Positions 24,709-33,006 of a DNA stretch of 64,000 nt are shown here, one piece after another. Positions within the stretch are counted from its first letter, which is position 1. Each line of letters opens with the position of its first letter. The translations under genes and the position numbers were made by a program. The stretch covers positions 62,001 through 126,000 of the forward strand of contig NZ_NNBJ01000030.1 in the NCBI RefSeq assembly GCF_002803085.1. The letters run 5' to 3'. The notes beneath the pieces were generated by a model, which ran no database searches, was not told where the DNA came from, and saw nothing but the letters and a program-made list of their open reading frames with translations. This DNA is from Streptomyces sp. CB01201 (GTDB lineage: Bacteria > Actinomycetota > Actinomycetes > Streptomycetales > Streptomycetaceae).

Positions 24709-25962
24709 ATGCCTCGATCGCCGAGGGGCAGTTCGGCGCAGCCGTCCGTGGCCATCACCGGCATGGGCGTGGTCACCCCCGGCGGATGCACCCCGGACGA
24801 GCTGTGGAACACGCTGCGGGCCGGACGGTCCACCGCCGCCGAGCTCACCCATTTCGACCTTGGCCGCCACCGGGTACGGATCGGCTGCCGGGTCCGTGGC
24901 CTGGGCGGACTCGACGGGCTCGTGCCGGCCAAGGACGTACGCCGCATGGACCCCTTCGCCCACTACGGCACGGCCGCGGCTCTCGCCGCGCACCGCGACG
25001 CGGGATCGCCCACCGCCGAAGCCGGACGCACCGCCGTCGTCGTCGGCAACGCTGTTGGCGGCCGCGCCACCAGCGACTTGGAGTCCGCCCACTTCAGCGC
25101 GGGCGGACCCGCCATGGTCAACCCGCTGATGCCGCTGATGACGATGCCCAACGCGGCCGCCGCCCAGATCGCGATCCGGCTCGGCTGGACCGGTCCCGCC
25201 CTGACCGTCGCCAACACCTGTGCCAGCGGCGCCGACGCCGTCGGCCACGCCCTGATGCTGCTCCAGACCGGCCGCACCGATCTCGCCATCGCGGGTGGCT
25301 GCGAGCACACCCTCACTCCGGTCACCCTGGCCGGTTTCGGCAACCTCAACGCCGTTTCGCTGCGTAACGACGACCCGGAGCACGCCTCGCGCCCCTTCGA
25401 CAAGGACCGTGACGGCTTCGTCATGGGCGAGGGCGCCGGTTTCGTCGTCATGGAGCGGCTGGCGGACGCCCGCGCGCGTGGTGCGAGGACGTACGGGCTG
25501 GTCGCCGGATACGCGGCCACCGCCGACGCCCACCACCTCTCGAAGCCGCTGACCGATGGTGCGGGAGCCGCGGCTGCCATGACCGGAGCCATCGTCGACG
25601 CCGGTCTCGTCCCCGGCGACATCGTGCACGTCAACGCCCACGGCACCTCCACCCCGCTCAACGACCGCTCCGAGGCTGCCGCGCTCGCCAAGGTCTTCGG
25701 TGCCTCCCAGCCGCCGGTAACGGCCCCCAAGTCGGTCATCGGCCACCTCATCGGCGCCGCCGGGGCCGTCGAACTCATCGCCACCGTGCAGGCCATGCGC
25801 AGCAGCGAGGTACCACCCACCGCCAACCATGAACAGCTGGAGCCAGGAATGGACATCGACGTCGTCCACGGCGCACCCCGCGCCGTGCGCTCGGGACCCG
25901 CGATAACGAACTCATTCGGTTTCGGCGGCCACAACTCCTCCCTCGTGGTGACGCCGGCATGA
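24709..25962 (+). CDS. FabF/KAS II-type ketosynthase
   Basis: A 417-residue condensing enzyme with all catalytic residues: Cys171 in NTCASGAD, His311 in NAHGTSTPLND, and Lys341/His346 in KSVIGHLIGAAGA. The start at ATG 24709 has CAGGGAG upstream. It extends an acyl or aryl thioester with a malonyl unit on a carrier protein. In the pyrrole pathways that the neighbouring ligase and carrier resemble, a stand-alone KS extends the pyrrolyl thioester. No acyltransferase is encoded in the cluster, so malonyl loading presumably uses the primary FabD. Overlaps the next gene (ATGA). Confidence 0.92.
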   Translation: MPRSPRGSSAQPSVAITGMGVVTPGGCTPDELWNTLRAGRSTAAELTHFDLGRHRVRIGCRVRGLGGLDGLVPAKDVRRMDPFAHYGTAAALAAHRDAGSPTAEAGRTAVVVGNAVGGRATSDLESAHFSAGGPAMVNPLMPLMTMPNAAAAQIAIRLGWTGPALTVANTCASGADAVGHALMLLQTGRTDLAIAGGCEHTLTPVTLAGFGNLNAVSLRNDDPEHASRPFDKDRDGFVMGEGAGFVVMERLADARARGARTYGLVAGYAATADAHHLSKPLTDGAGAAAAMTGAIVDAGLVPGDIVHVNAHGTSTPLNDRSEAAALAKVFGASQPPVTAPKSVIGHLIGAAGAVELIATVQAMRSSEVPPTANHEQLEPGMDIDVVHGAPRAVRSGPAITNSFGFGGHNSSLVVTPA

Positions 25963-26825
25963 CGCTCCTGTCGGCCCCCTCGGCCCCTCCGATCCCCGCA
26001 CAGGTCCGGACGGTCACCGTCACCGAGCCCGGGATCACCGGGTTCCGCCGCACCGCCCGGCTGGGGCTGCCGGATGCCGCGCCGGGTCAGGCCTGCCCCG
26101 TCCACGCCTTCGTCCTCGCCCACACGGTGGCCGAGGAAACCGTCGCCGCGCTGACCGCGGCCGAGCCGGGCCCGGTGTCCGTGGTGCACCTCGGCCAGAG
26201 CATCCGCACCGTCCGGCCCGTCCGGGCCTCCGAGCGGGTGACCGTACGGCTGGACGTGCTCGGTGTCCGCAAGCAGCCGCAGGGTGCACGGGTCGAGCTG
26301 GGGGTGGAGCTCGTCGGCGAGGACGGCCCGAGCCCCTTCGCGGAACTGGTCATCTCCACCCTGCTGGTGGGCGCGACCCTGCTGGAGCCGTATGGCACCG
26401 TCGCGGGCACCCCCGCCGCGCCCGCCGCGGTGGGCAGCGGCGAACCGCAGAGGGCGGCGCACACGCTGACCACCGACTGGATCGGTGCGTACGCTCATGC
26501 CTCCGGCGATACGAACCCCCTTCACCTCGACGCGGACGCTGCCCGTTCAGCCGGGTTCGACACCGTCATCGCGCACGGCATGAGCGTCGTCGCCCTCGCG
26601 GTGGAGGAGGCCCTGGACCGCTTCGCGGCCGGCGACTCCTCCAGGGTGCGCGGCCTCGGCTGCCGCTTCTCGGCCCCGGTGCCTCCCGGCGTATCGCTGG
26701 AGATCGTCTTCCGGCCGGACGCCGGGGCCCACACCGTCCGCTTCACCTGCGAGACGCCGAAGGGCGTGGCCGTGAAGGCGGGCTGGATCGAGTTCGCCGC
26801 CCCGTCGGCAGGCGGCCCCCGATGA
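25959..26825 (+). CDS. MaoC-like double hotdog dehydratase/hydratase
   Basis: A 288-residue protein with two hotdog folds. The N-terminal one (about 40-145) lacks the active-site motif. The C-terminal one has the R-hydratase signature: YAHASGDTNPLHLD (Asp184, His189) followed by GFDTVIAHGM. It dehydrates a 3-hydroxyacyl thioester or hydrates an enoyl one. It is coupled to the KS (four-base overlap) and to the AMP ligase (four-base overlap), so it acts within the same acyl chain-building step. It may work with the FabG and KAS III of the convergent operon. Confidence 0.85.
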   Translation: MTLLSAPSAPPIPAQVRTVTVTEPGITGFRRTARLGLPDAAPGQACPVHAFVLAHTVAEETVAALTAAEPGPVSVVHLGQSIRTVRPVRASERVTVRLDVLGVRKQPQGARVELGVELVGEDGPSPFAELVISTLLVGATLLEPYGTVAGTPAAPAAVGSGEPQRAAHTLTTDWIGAYAHASGDTNPLHLDADAARSAGFDTVIAHGMSVVALAVEEALDRFAAGDSSRVRGLGCRFSAPVPPGVSLEIVFRPDAGAHTVRFTCETPKGVAVKAGWIEFAAPSAGGPR

Positions 26826-28405
26826 CCGGCCCCGCACCCGGCAGTGCGCAGACACCCAGGGGCTCGGCCGCCGACCCCGCAGGGCTCGGCATCGTCGCGG
26901 GTTTCCTCACCCAGGTCAGGACGCGGCCGGACGCCACGGCTCTCGTCCTCGACGCGGCGGAAACCAGCTACCGCGAGCTGTACGAACTCGCCCGGCAGGA
27001 AAGCGGGCGGCTCGCCTGCCTGGATCTGGCTCCGGGGGTGCCGGTCGGCGTCCTGGCCGACAAGTCACCCGGCGCCGTGGCACTCGTACTCGCCTGCCTG
27101 CTGGTCCGGCGACCGGTGATGCTCCCGTCCCCTGCCCTCGCCGACGCTCTGCTCGCCGACCTCTTCGCGCAGGCCGGCTGCACCCATGTCCTCGCACCCG
27201 GCGGGGAGCCTGCCAGGGTCGGGCCCAACGCGGCGGTCGCAGCCAAGCCGCTCCCGGCGGAGGAGGCCGCCGACGTGGCCTTCATGCTCACCACCTCCGG
27301 CTCCACCAGCCTGCCGAAGATCGTCCCGCTGAGCACGGACGCCGTGGACCGGTTCACTCAGTGGGCCGGCCCGGCCTTCGGGATCGGCCCTGGCCGTACC
27401 GTCCTCAATTACGCCCCCCTCAACTTCGACCTGTGCCTGCTCGACGTCTGGACCAGCCTCGCCCGCGGCGCGAGCGTGGTGCTCGTCGACCCGGCGCTGG
27501 CCGCCCACGGCCACCATCTGAGTGAGCTGATCCTTCGCCACCGCGTCCAGGTCGTCCAGGCCGTCCCGATGGCCTTCGGGCTCCTGAGGGAGGCGGCGGA
27601 CAGGAGCGGTGACCACTTCCTCAGCGTCGAGCACGTGATGTTCACGGGCGACGCCATCCCCGACCGGACCCTCGCCGCCCTGCCCGTCCTGTTTCCCGAG
27701 GCCCGGTTCCACAACATCTACGGCTGCACCGAGACCAACGACAGCTTCATCCACGAGGTCGACACGCGGGCCGCCTCCCTGGGGGCCGTACCCATCGGCC
27801 GGCCGCTGCCCGGCGTACGGGCCCTCGTTCTCGACCCCGACACCAACACCGTCGTCGAAGGGACAGGAAGCGGGGAACTCTTCGTCTCCACGCCTTTCCA
27901 GGCTCTCGGTTATCTCGACCGCGCCCGGCACGCGGGCAAGTTCACCTCCCACCCGCTCGACCTCGACGACCGCCGATGGTTCCGCACCGGCGACCTCGTA
28001 CGGCGCGACGCCGCCGGCAACCTCCATCTGACCGGTCGTACCGACTTCCAGGTCAAGGTACGGGGAGTCGCCGTCAACACCGCCGAGATCGAGAGGGTCC
28101 TGCTTGCACACCCCGGCGTACTGGAGGCGGGCGTCGCCGCCCTGCCCGACCCGATCGCCGGCAAGGCACTCGTCGCCTGCGTCCAGCGCGCCCCCGGTTC
28201 CGCCCTGACCGGGCTGGAACTGCGCAAACACTGCGCCCAGCGCCTGCCGAGAGCCGCGGTGCCCCATCGGCTCACCCTCACCGACGCGCCGTTGCCGAAG
28301 AGCGCCAACGGAAAGGTCGACCGCAACGCGGTCGCCCCCCTCGCTCAGCTGAGCTCCACCACCACGCCCGTCGCCGCACCTCTCACCGAAGGAACCGCGT
28401 CATGA
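26822..28405 (+). CDS. Stand-alone AMP-dependent ligase (adenylation enzyme)
   Basis: A 527-residue adenylating enzyme with core motifs A3 TTSGSTSLPK (157-166), A5 NIYGCTETND (298-307), A7 RTGDLV (388-393), A8 GRTDFQVKVRG (405-415) and A10 LPKSANGKVD (Lys498). It activates an acid and loads it on the carrier protein encoded by the next gene, which overlaps it by four bases. The A5 motif and the partnership with a discrete carrier and an acyl-CoA-dehydrogenase-like enzyme resemble proline-activating ligases of pyrrole pathways (RedM, PltF, from memory). L-proline is therefore the leading substrate guess; an aryl or fatty acid is possible. Confidence 0.85.
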   Translation: MTGPAPGSAQTPRGSAADPAGLGIVAGFLTQVRTRPDATALVLDAAETSYRELYELARQESGRLACLDLAPGVPVGVLADKSPGAVALVLACLLVRRPVMLPSPALADALLADLFAQAGCTHVLAPGGEPARVGPNAAVAAKPLPAEEAADVAFMLTTSGSTSLPKIVPLSTDAVDRFTQWAGPAFGIGPGRTVLNYAPLNFDLCLLDVWTSLARGASVVLVDPALAAHGHHLSELILRHRVQVVQAVPMAFGLLREAADRSGDHFLSVEHVMFTGDAIPDRTLAALPVLFPEARFHNIYGCTETNDSFIHEVDTRAASLGAVPIGRPLPGVRALVLDPDTNTVVEGTGSGELFVSTPFQALGYLDRARHAGKFTSHPLDLDDRRWFRTGDLVRRDAAGNLHLTGRTDFQVKVRGVAVNTAEIERVLLAHPGVLEAGVAALPDPIAGKALVACVQRAPGSALTGLELRKHCAQRLPRAAVPHRLTLTDAPLPKSANGKVDRNAVAPLAQLSSTTTPVAAPLTEGTAS

Positions 28406-28659
28406 GCAACATCGACACCATCAAGAACTTCGTCGTCACCGAGTTCCTCCCGGGCACCGCGGCCGACGAGCTCTCGGCCGATCACGACCTGCTCAACGAC
28501 GGGGTCATCGACAGCCTGGGGGTTCTCAAGCTGATCGCCTGGGTCGAGGACCGCTTCGAGATCGCCATCGGCGACACCGACCTGAACCCCGACAACTTCC
28601 GCAGTGTCGCGGCGATCGAAGCCTTCATCACCGAATCCCGCCGCACAGCGGACGCGTAG
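28402..28659 (+). CDS. Discrete peptidyl/acyl carrier protein
   Basis: An 85-residue carrier protein with the phosphopantetheine site GVIDSLG (Ser38) and the segment LKLIAWVEDRFEI, which resembles prolyl carrier proteins of pyrrole pathways (from memory). It overlaps the ligase gene (ATGA), so the two should form a loading pair. The PPTase at 42548 is the likely activator. A second carrier is encoded at 36569-36823. Confidence 0.88.
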   Translation: MSNIDTIKNFVVTEFLPGTAADELSADHDLLNDGVIDSLGVLKLIAWVEDRFEIAIGDTDLNPDNFRSVAAIEAFITESRRTADA

Positions 28660-28732
28660 CACCACCCGCCCTTTCATCCCTGACGCATTCCTGCTTCAGC
28701 CCTGACGGAGATGAGCGAGAAGGAGCCCGACC

Positions 28733-29752
28733 GTGCACGACGCCCTCACCGGCCTGCTGGAGCGGCAGGCCCCGGTCGGCCGCGAAACCTGGCGGTCCTG
28801 GTGGGACCAGCTCGGCGACGGCAGCCTCGACCGGGCCGAGGCCGTCGCCCTCCTTGCCGCTCTGAGCAGCTTGCTCCCCGACCACCGGACCCTGTCTCAC
28901 CTGGTGGACTCACTCGCCGAGCGCCGGACGGCGAACACGGTGCCCGCCCGTTGGGAGGGCACCGTCAACATCGTTGGCACCGGGGGCGGGCCCAGGACCT
29001 TCAACATCTCCACTGCCTCGGCCTTCGTCGCCGCGGCCACCGGTGTCAAGGTCGTCAAGAGCGGCTCCCGGGCCTACACCAGCCAGCTCGGCTCCGTCGA
29101 TCTGCTGGAAAGGCTCGGCGTCCGTCTGACCTCCTCCCATGCCCAGACCGAGGACACCCTCGCCACCTACGGGATCGCCTTCGCCGGGCCCTTCGTCTAC
29201 CCCGCGCAGCTGACACGGCTGGCACGGACCGTCGCCCCGCTGAGCATGAAACCCTTCGGCCGCTTCCTGAACGCCCTGGGCCCCTTCCTCGCGGACCTCC
29301 CGGTGACCGCCCAGGTCACTGGCGTCTCGGCGAACGCCCCCCTCGACACCCTGCGTGAACTCGCGGCGGCCACCACCGGCCGCCGGATCTGGCTGACCTC
29401 GAACACGAGTGGCGCGGACGAGCTGCTGCCCTTCGTGACCAACACCGTTCACTGCGAAGACTCCCGGACCCTGATCATCCGGCCGGGCGAACTCACCCCG
29501 GGCGAAGGCTCCTTCGAGGATCTGCGGCCCGCCGCGGAGCCCGCCGCAGCGGTCGATCACTTCCTGTCCGTCCTCTCCGGTACGGCGGGCGCGGTGGCCA
29601 CCCGCACGGTCTGCCTGGGTGCGGCCGCCCTGGCCGTGGCCGCCGGCACCCACCCGGACTGGCGCTCCGCGTTCTCGCTGGCCGAGGAAGCGGTCGAGTC
29701 CGGCGCCGCCTACGACCTGGCTCGGGCCGCGCAGGCGGTGGCCCGTGCGTGA
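28733..29752 (+). CDS. TrpD-like phosphoribosyltransferase with altered motifs
   Basis: A 339-residue member of the anthranilate phosphoribosyltransferase family. The overall layout is preserved: NIVGTGG...TFNISTASA, SVDLLERLGV and the DE pair (229-230). However, the usual GTGGD reads GTGGG (82-86), KHGNR reads KSGSR (109-113), and the region where the family has an anthranilate-binding Arg (RTxFNxLGP) reads KPFGRFLNALGP. These changes, seen by eye, suggest PRPP chemistry on another acceptor, or loss of activity. GTG 28733 is preceded by GAGAAGGAG. It overlaps the TrpA-like gene by eight bases. TrpE is absent from the cluster. Confidence 0.85.
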   Translation: MHDALTGLLERQAPVGRETWRSWWDQLGDGSLDRAEAVALLAALSSLLPDHRTLSHLVDSLAERRTANTVPARWEGTVNIVGTGGGPRTFNISTASAFVAAATGVKVVKSGSRAYTSQLGSVDLLERLGVRLTSSHAQTEDTLATYGIAFAGPFVYPAQLTRLARTVAPLSMKPFGRFLNALGPFLADLPVTAQVTGVSANAPLDTLRELAAATTGRRIWLTSNTSGADELLPFVTNTVHCEDSRTLIIRPGELTPGEGSFEDLRPAAEPAAAVDHFLSVLSGTAGAVATRTVCLGAAALAVAAGTHPDWRSAFSLAEEAVESGAAYDLARAAQAVARA

Positions 29753-30641
29753 ACCCGCGGCCGTCACAGCGACGACGACCGGGACCGGCACGGCCGGGAC
29801 GAACGCGCTCCCCTCCGCCGGAGGAGCGTCGGCGCCGGCGCCCTTCTTCGCACACCGCGCCCCCGGCCGGGGCCCGGGACTCGCGGTGTTCCTCAACGCC
29901 GGAGACCCGCCGCTGCCGGTCCTGCGGGACCTGGTCCTCATGCTCGACGAAGAGGGGGTGGACTGCCTGGAACTAGCCGTCCCTTTCCCTGATTCGGTCA
30001 CCGACGGGCCGGCCGTTCGGCGGTCCGCGCGTCGGGCGATGGACCGGGGCGGGGCGGGGCTGGAAGACGTACTCGCCTTCCTCGCAGGCATACGGCCGCA
30101 GCTCACGCGAACACGGATCGCGTTGCTCGCCGACTGGAGGTACTCCCTGGGCCACCGGGACCTGGCCGCCGTCACCCGGGACATCGCCACTGCGGGAGCG
30201 GATGGTCTGCTCATCCACGCGTTGCCCCCGCGCCTGCGCGAGAGGCACCGGGAGTCCGCCGCGGCCGTCGGGCTCCCGATCGTCACCACCTGCTATGCCA
30301 AGAGCTCGCCCGAGGTCCAGGCCGAGGCCGCCGCACACGCCTCCGCCTACCTCTATCTCGTCGCCCACTACGGACGCAGCGGGACCGCGCCCGCCGCCGG
30401 CCACGCCGCGCTGGCCCGGACGGTCGGCGGGCTCCGGACGTACACACACTCCCCGATCGCCGTCGGCTTCGGGGTCAGCACGCGGCAGGACGTGGAGGCC
30501 GTCGGGGCCAGTGGCGCGGACGCCGCCATCATCGGCTCCGCCGCGGTGTCCGCGGTGGAGCGGGCGCAGGAAGCCGGTCTCGACGTGACCGTGGCCTTCC
30601 GCGACTTCGTCCGCTCGGTCCTGCCCGTGCCACCGCGCTGA
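29745..30641 (+). CDS. TrpA-like indole-3-glycerol-phosphate lyase homologue
   Basis: A 298-residue TIM-barrel protein of the tryptophan synthase alpha family. The catalytic acids are retained: Glu76 and Asp87 within LELAVPFPDSVTDGP, matching Glu49 and Asp60 of the classic enzyme. Phosphate-site elements GFGVS and IIGSAAV are also present. The loop that normally reads RAGVTG is replaced by HYGRSG, and there is a 40-residue Ala/Thr/Pro-rich N-terminal extension. No TrpB is encoded nearby, so it may act alone, like the plant enzymes that release free indole. GTG 29745 overlaps the upstream stop. Confidence 0.85.
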   Translation: MREPAAVTATTTGTGTAGTNALPSAGGASAPAPFFAHRAPGRGPGLAVFLNAGDPPLPVLRDLVLMLDEEGVDCLELAVPFPDSVTDGPAVRRSARRAMDRGGAGLEDVLAFLAGIRPQLTRTRIALLADWRYSLGHRDLAAVTRDIATAGADGLLIHALPPRLRERHRESAAAVGLPIVTTCYAKSSPEVQAEAAAHASAYLYLVAHYGRSGTAPAAGHAALARTVGGLRTYTHSPIAVGFGVSTRQDVEAVGASGADAAIIGSAAVSAVERAQEAGLDVTVAFRDFVRSVLPVPPR

Positions 30642-30689
30642 ACCCTGCCCAGTTGCAGTTCCACCATCCATCCGGAACAGGAGAATTCC

Positions 30690-31064
30690 ATGATCATTCG
30701 TGACGTCGAGTCGGTGAAGACCGTCGAGTGGGGCAACGGCCTCAGCCGCCGCTTCCTCGTCGCCGAGGACGGCTTGGGCTACTCGGTCACCGACACCACC
30801 GTGCGAGCCGGCACCAAGTCCCGTCTGGAGTACGTCAACCATCTGGAGACCTGCTACTGCATCGAAGGCTCCGGCGAGGTCATCGAGCTCGACGGCACCT
30901 CGCACGAGATGGTCCCGGGCCGGATGTACGCCCTCGACCAGCACGATGCCCACTACCTCGTCGCCAGTCCGCACGAGGATCTGCGCCTGGTCTGCGTCTT
31001 CTCGCCGGCCCTGCGCGGCGACGAGGTCCACAACCTGGACGCGCACACCTCGTCCGCCTACTGA
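30690..31064 (+). CDS. Ectoine-synthase-like cupin
   Basis: A 124-residue cupin that matches ectoine synthase (EctC) through its whole length: a MIIRDVES start, NHLETCYCIEGSGE, PGRMYALDQHDAHYL and LRLVCVFSPALRGDEVHN. The residues that bind metal in EctC (Glu57, Tyr85, His93) correspond to Glu53, Tyr80 and His88. No ectA, ectB or ectD is present, so it is probably not for ectoine. EctC closes a ring by attack of an amine on an amide with loss of water; a similar cyclocondensation in this pathway is a good guess. It lies between trpA-like and acyl-CoA-dehydrogenase-like genes in one operon. Confidence 0.88.
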   Translation: MIIRDVESVKTVEWGNGLSRRFLVAEDGLGYSVTDTTVRAGTKSRLEYVNHLETCYCIEGSGEVIELDGTSHEMVPGRMYALDQHDAHYLVASPHEDLRLVCVFSPALRGDEVHNLDAHTSSAY

Positions 31065-31126
31065 GTACCGCGCCCGAAGCACCGCTCGTCCGAATCGAAT
31101 CATCAGTCCGATCAAAGGGGTCCGTC

Positions 31127-32272
31127 GTGCTCCGTTGGAACACCGACCAGGCAGACCTGCGCAAAGGCCTGGAACGGTGGGGGGATGCGCTCAGCGCAGA
31201 CCACATCGAACTCGACGAGCAGTCCGTCTTCCCGCATGACAAGTGGAAGGTCGTGCGGCAGACCGGCGTCCTCGGACTGCCCTTCGACGAGGTCTACGGA
31301 GGCATCGGCCAGTCCCTCCTCACCACCATGTACGTGCTGGAGGGACTGGGCGCGTGCAACCGCGATTCGGGCCTCAGCTTCTCGGTCACCACGTCCATGT
31401 GCTCCACCGGAGTCCCGCTCCAGAAGTTCGGTACCGCGGGGCAGAAGGAGCGCTACCTGCCCGGGATCTGCTCGGGCGGGATGATCGGCGCCCATGCCAT
31501 CACGGAGGCCGAGGGCGGCTCGGATGCCATGGCGATGACCACCAGGGCCGTCCGTGACGGGGACGACTTCGTCCTCAGCGGCAGCAAGGTGTTCGTCAGC
31601 AACGGGCCGGTCGCGGATGTGATGGTGGTCTACGCCCGGACCCATCCGGACGGCGGCCCGCTCGGGACGACGGCTTTCCTGGTGGACCGGAACACCCCCG
31701 GACTGACCGTGGGCAGCCCGGTCAAGAAGATGGGGTTGCGGACCTCGCCGTTGAGCGAACTGTTCCTCGACGAAGTCCGGGTACACACGAGTGCGGTGCT
31801 CGGCCGGACCGGGGGCGGGTTGCTGGTCCTGGACCATGTGATGAAGCGGGAGATTCTGTTCTCCTTCATCGTCAACGTGGGCGAAATGCAGCACCGCCTC
31901 GACCGGTGCGTCGACTACGCGAAGACGCGCAGGTCGTTCGGAAAGGCGATCGGTTCGTACCAGGGCATCGCCAACAAGATCGTCGACGCGAAGATCCAGC
32001 TGGAGACCGCCCGTAAATGGCTCTATGACACGGGCGAGAAGCTGGAGGCCGGCGAGGACGTCACGATGGACCTCGCCATCGCCAAGCTCATCACGAGCGA
32101 GAGCAACCTGGCGACCAGCCTCACCGCCGTACAAGTCTTCGGCGGCCACGGCTACATGTCTGAATACGGCCTGGAACAGGACGTGCGCAGCGCCGTCGGC
32201 GGCACCATCTACTCCGGCACCAACGAGATCCAGTACAACCGGATCGCCTCACAGCTGGGGCTCGGCAAGTGA
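31127..32272 (+). CDS. Acyl-CoA dehydrogenase-like enzyme, probable carrier-bound substrate oxidase
   Basis: A 381-residue flavoprotein of the acyl-CoA dehydrogenase fold (AITEAEGGSD; SGSKVFVSNGPVAD; QVFGGHGYMSEYG; IYSGTNEIQ). The usual catalytic Glu in YEGT is replaced by Ser, while Glu242 (MKREILF) occupies the alternative position used by isovaleryl-CoA dehydrogenase and by prolyl-carrier oxidases such as PltE/RedW (from memory). With the ligase and carrier this suggests oxidation of a prolyl thioester to a pyrrole-2-carboxyl thioester. The GTG start at 31127 follows AAAGGGG. It overlaps trpF-like by four bases. Confidence 0.85.
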   Translation: MLRWNTDQADLRKGLERWGDALSADHIELDEQSVFPHDKWKVVRQTGVLGLPFDEVYGGIGQSLLTTMYVLEGLGACNRDSGLSFSVTTSMCSTGVPLQKFGTAGQKERYLPGICSGGMIGAHAITEAEGGSDAMAMTTRAVRDGDDFVLSGSKVFVSNGPVADVMVVYARTHPDGGPLGTTAFLVDRNTPGLTVGSPVKKMGLRTSPLSELFLDEVRVHTSAVLGRTGGGLLVLDHVMKREILFSFIVNVGEMQHRLDRCVDYAKTRRSFGKAIGSYQGIANKIVDAKIQLETARKWLYDTGEKLEAGEDVTMDLAIAKLITSESNLATSLTAVQVFGGHGYMSEYGLEQDVRSAVGGTIYSGTNEIQYNRIASQLGLGK

Positions 32273-33006
32273 CCGCCCAACGCCCGCTGCCCTCGCCCTT
32301 GTTGAAGGTCTGCGGGGCCACGACCCCGCAGGACATCGAGGCGGCGGCCACCGGGGCGCACTGCGTGGGACTGTGGCACGGCGTCTCCGGCGGCGCGTCG
32401 GAACTGGACCCGGACGAGCTCGCCACCCTCTCCTCGGCCGCCCGTTCGGCCGGCCTGCTGCCGGTCCTGGTCACGTTCCTGGCCGCTCCGGACCGGCTGG
32501 CCGACACCGTGCGACGCACTCGTGTCGGCTGGGTGCAGCTGCACGCGTACCAGCCTCCGGCGATGGTGCGAGCCCTGCGCGGGGCACTGCCCGATGAGGT
32601 GGGCATCGTCAAAGTCCTGCACATGGAGAAGGGCGGCGGCTGTGTGGAACGCCCGCTGATCGGCGCGTACGAGCGGGCCGGCACCGACCTCTTCCTCCTC
32701 GACACCACCACGGAGAACGGCCGGATCGGCAGCACCGGCCGCACCCTCGACCCGGCCCGCGTCAGGGATCTGCTGCCCCTGCTGTCCCGGCCCTTCCTGC
32801 TGGCCGGTGGCCTGACCCCGGCCGGCCGCCCCGCGTACGAGGAGACCGTACGCCACCCCGGATTCCGCGGCATCGACGTGGACACGGCGGCGCGTGACCC
32901 GTCGACCGGTGGCTTCGGGGCGGCGGAGATCGCAGCCCTGGCTCACGCCTGGTGCACGGACAACACCCGTGTGCCCGACCACCCCCGGATGGAGCCGTCG
33001 CGATGA
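32269..33006 (+). CDS. TrpF-like isomerase with altered phosphate-site motif
   Basis: A 245-residue member of the phosphoribosylanthranilate isomerase family. The catalytic Cys15 (KVCGAT) and Asp145 (LLDTTT) are in place, as are VQLHAY and LLAGGLTP. The usual DVSSGVE motif is DVDTAAR (203-209), so binding of the substrate phosphate or acid group may differ. GTG 32269 overlaps the preceding stop; its own stop overlaps the next ATG. It is the second step of a Trp-like module with trpD-like, trpC-like and trpA-like genes, but it is not next to any trpE or trpB. Confidence 0.82.
   Translation: MTAQRPLPSPLLKVCGATTPQDIEAAATGAHCVGLWHGVSGGASELDPDELATLSSAARSAGLLPVLVTFLAAPDRLADTVRRTRVGWVQLHAYQPPAMVRALRGALPDEVGIVKVLHMEKGGGCVERPLIGAYERAGTDLFLLDTTTENGRIGSTGRTLDPARVRDLLPLLSRPFLLAGGLTPAGRPAYEETVRHPGFRGIDVDTAARDPSTGGFGAAEIAALAHAWCTDNTRVPDHPRMEPSR

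Noticed and set aside
30690..31064. Ectoine biosynthesis locus
   Set aside because: Only an EctC-like gene is present. EctA, EctB and EctD are absent, and neighbours belong to the cluster.
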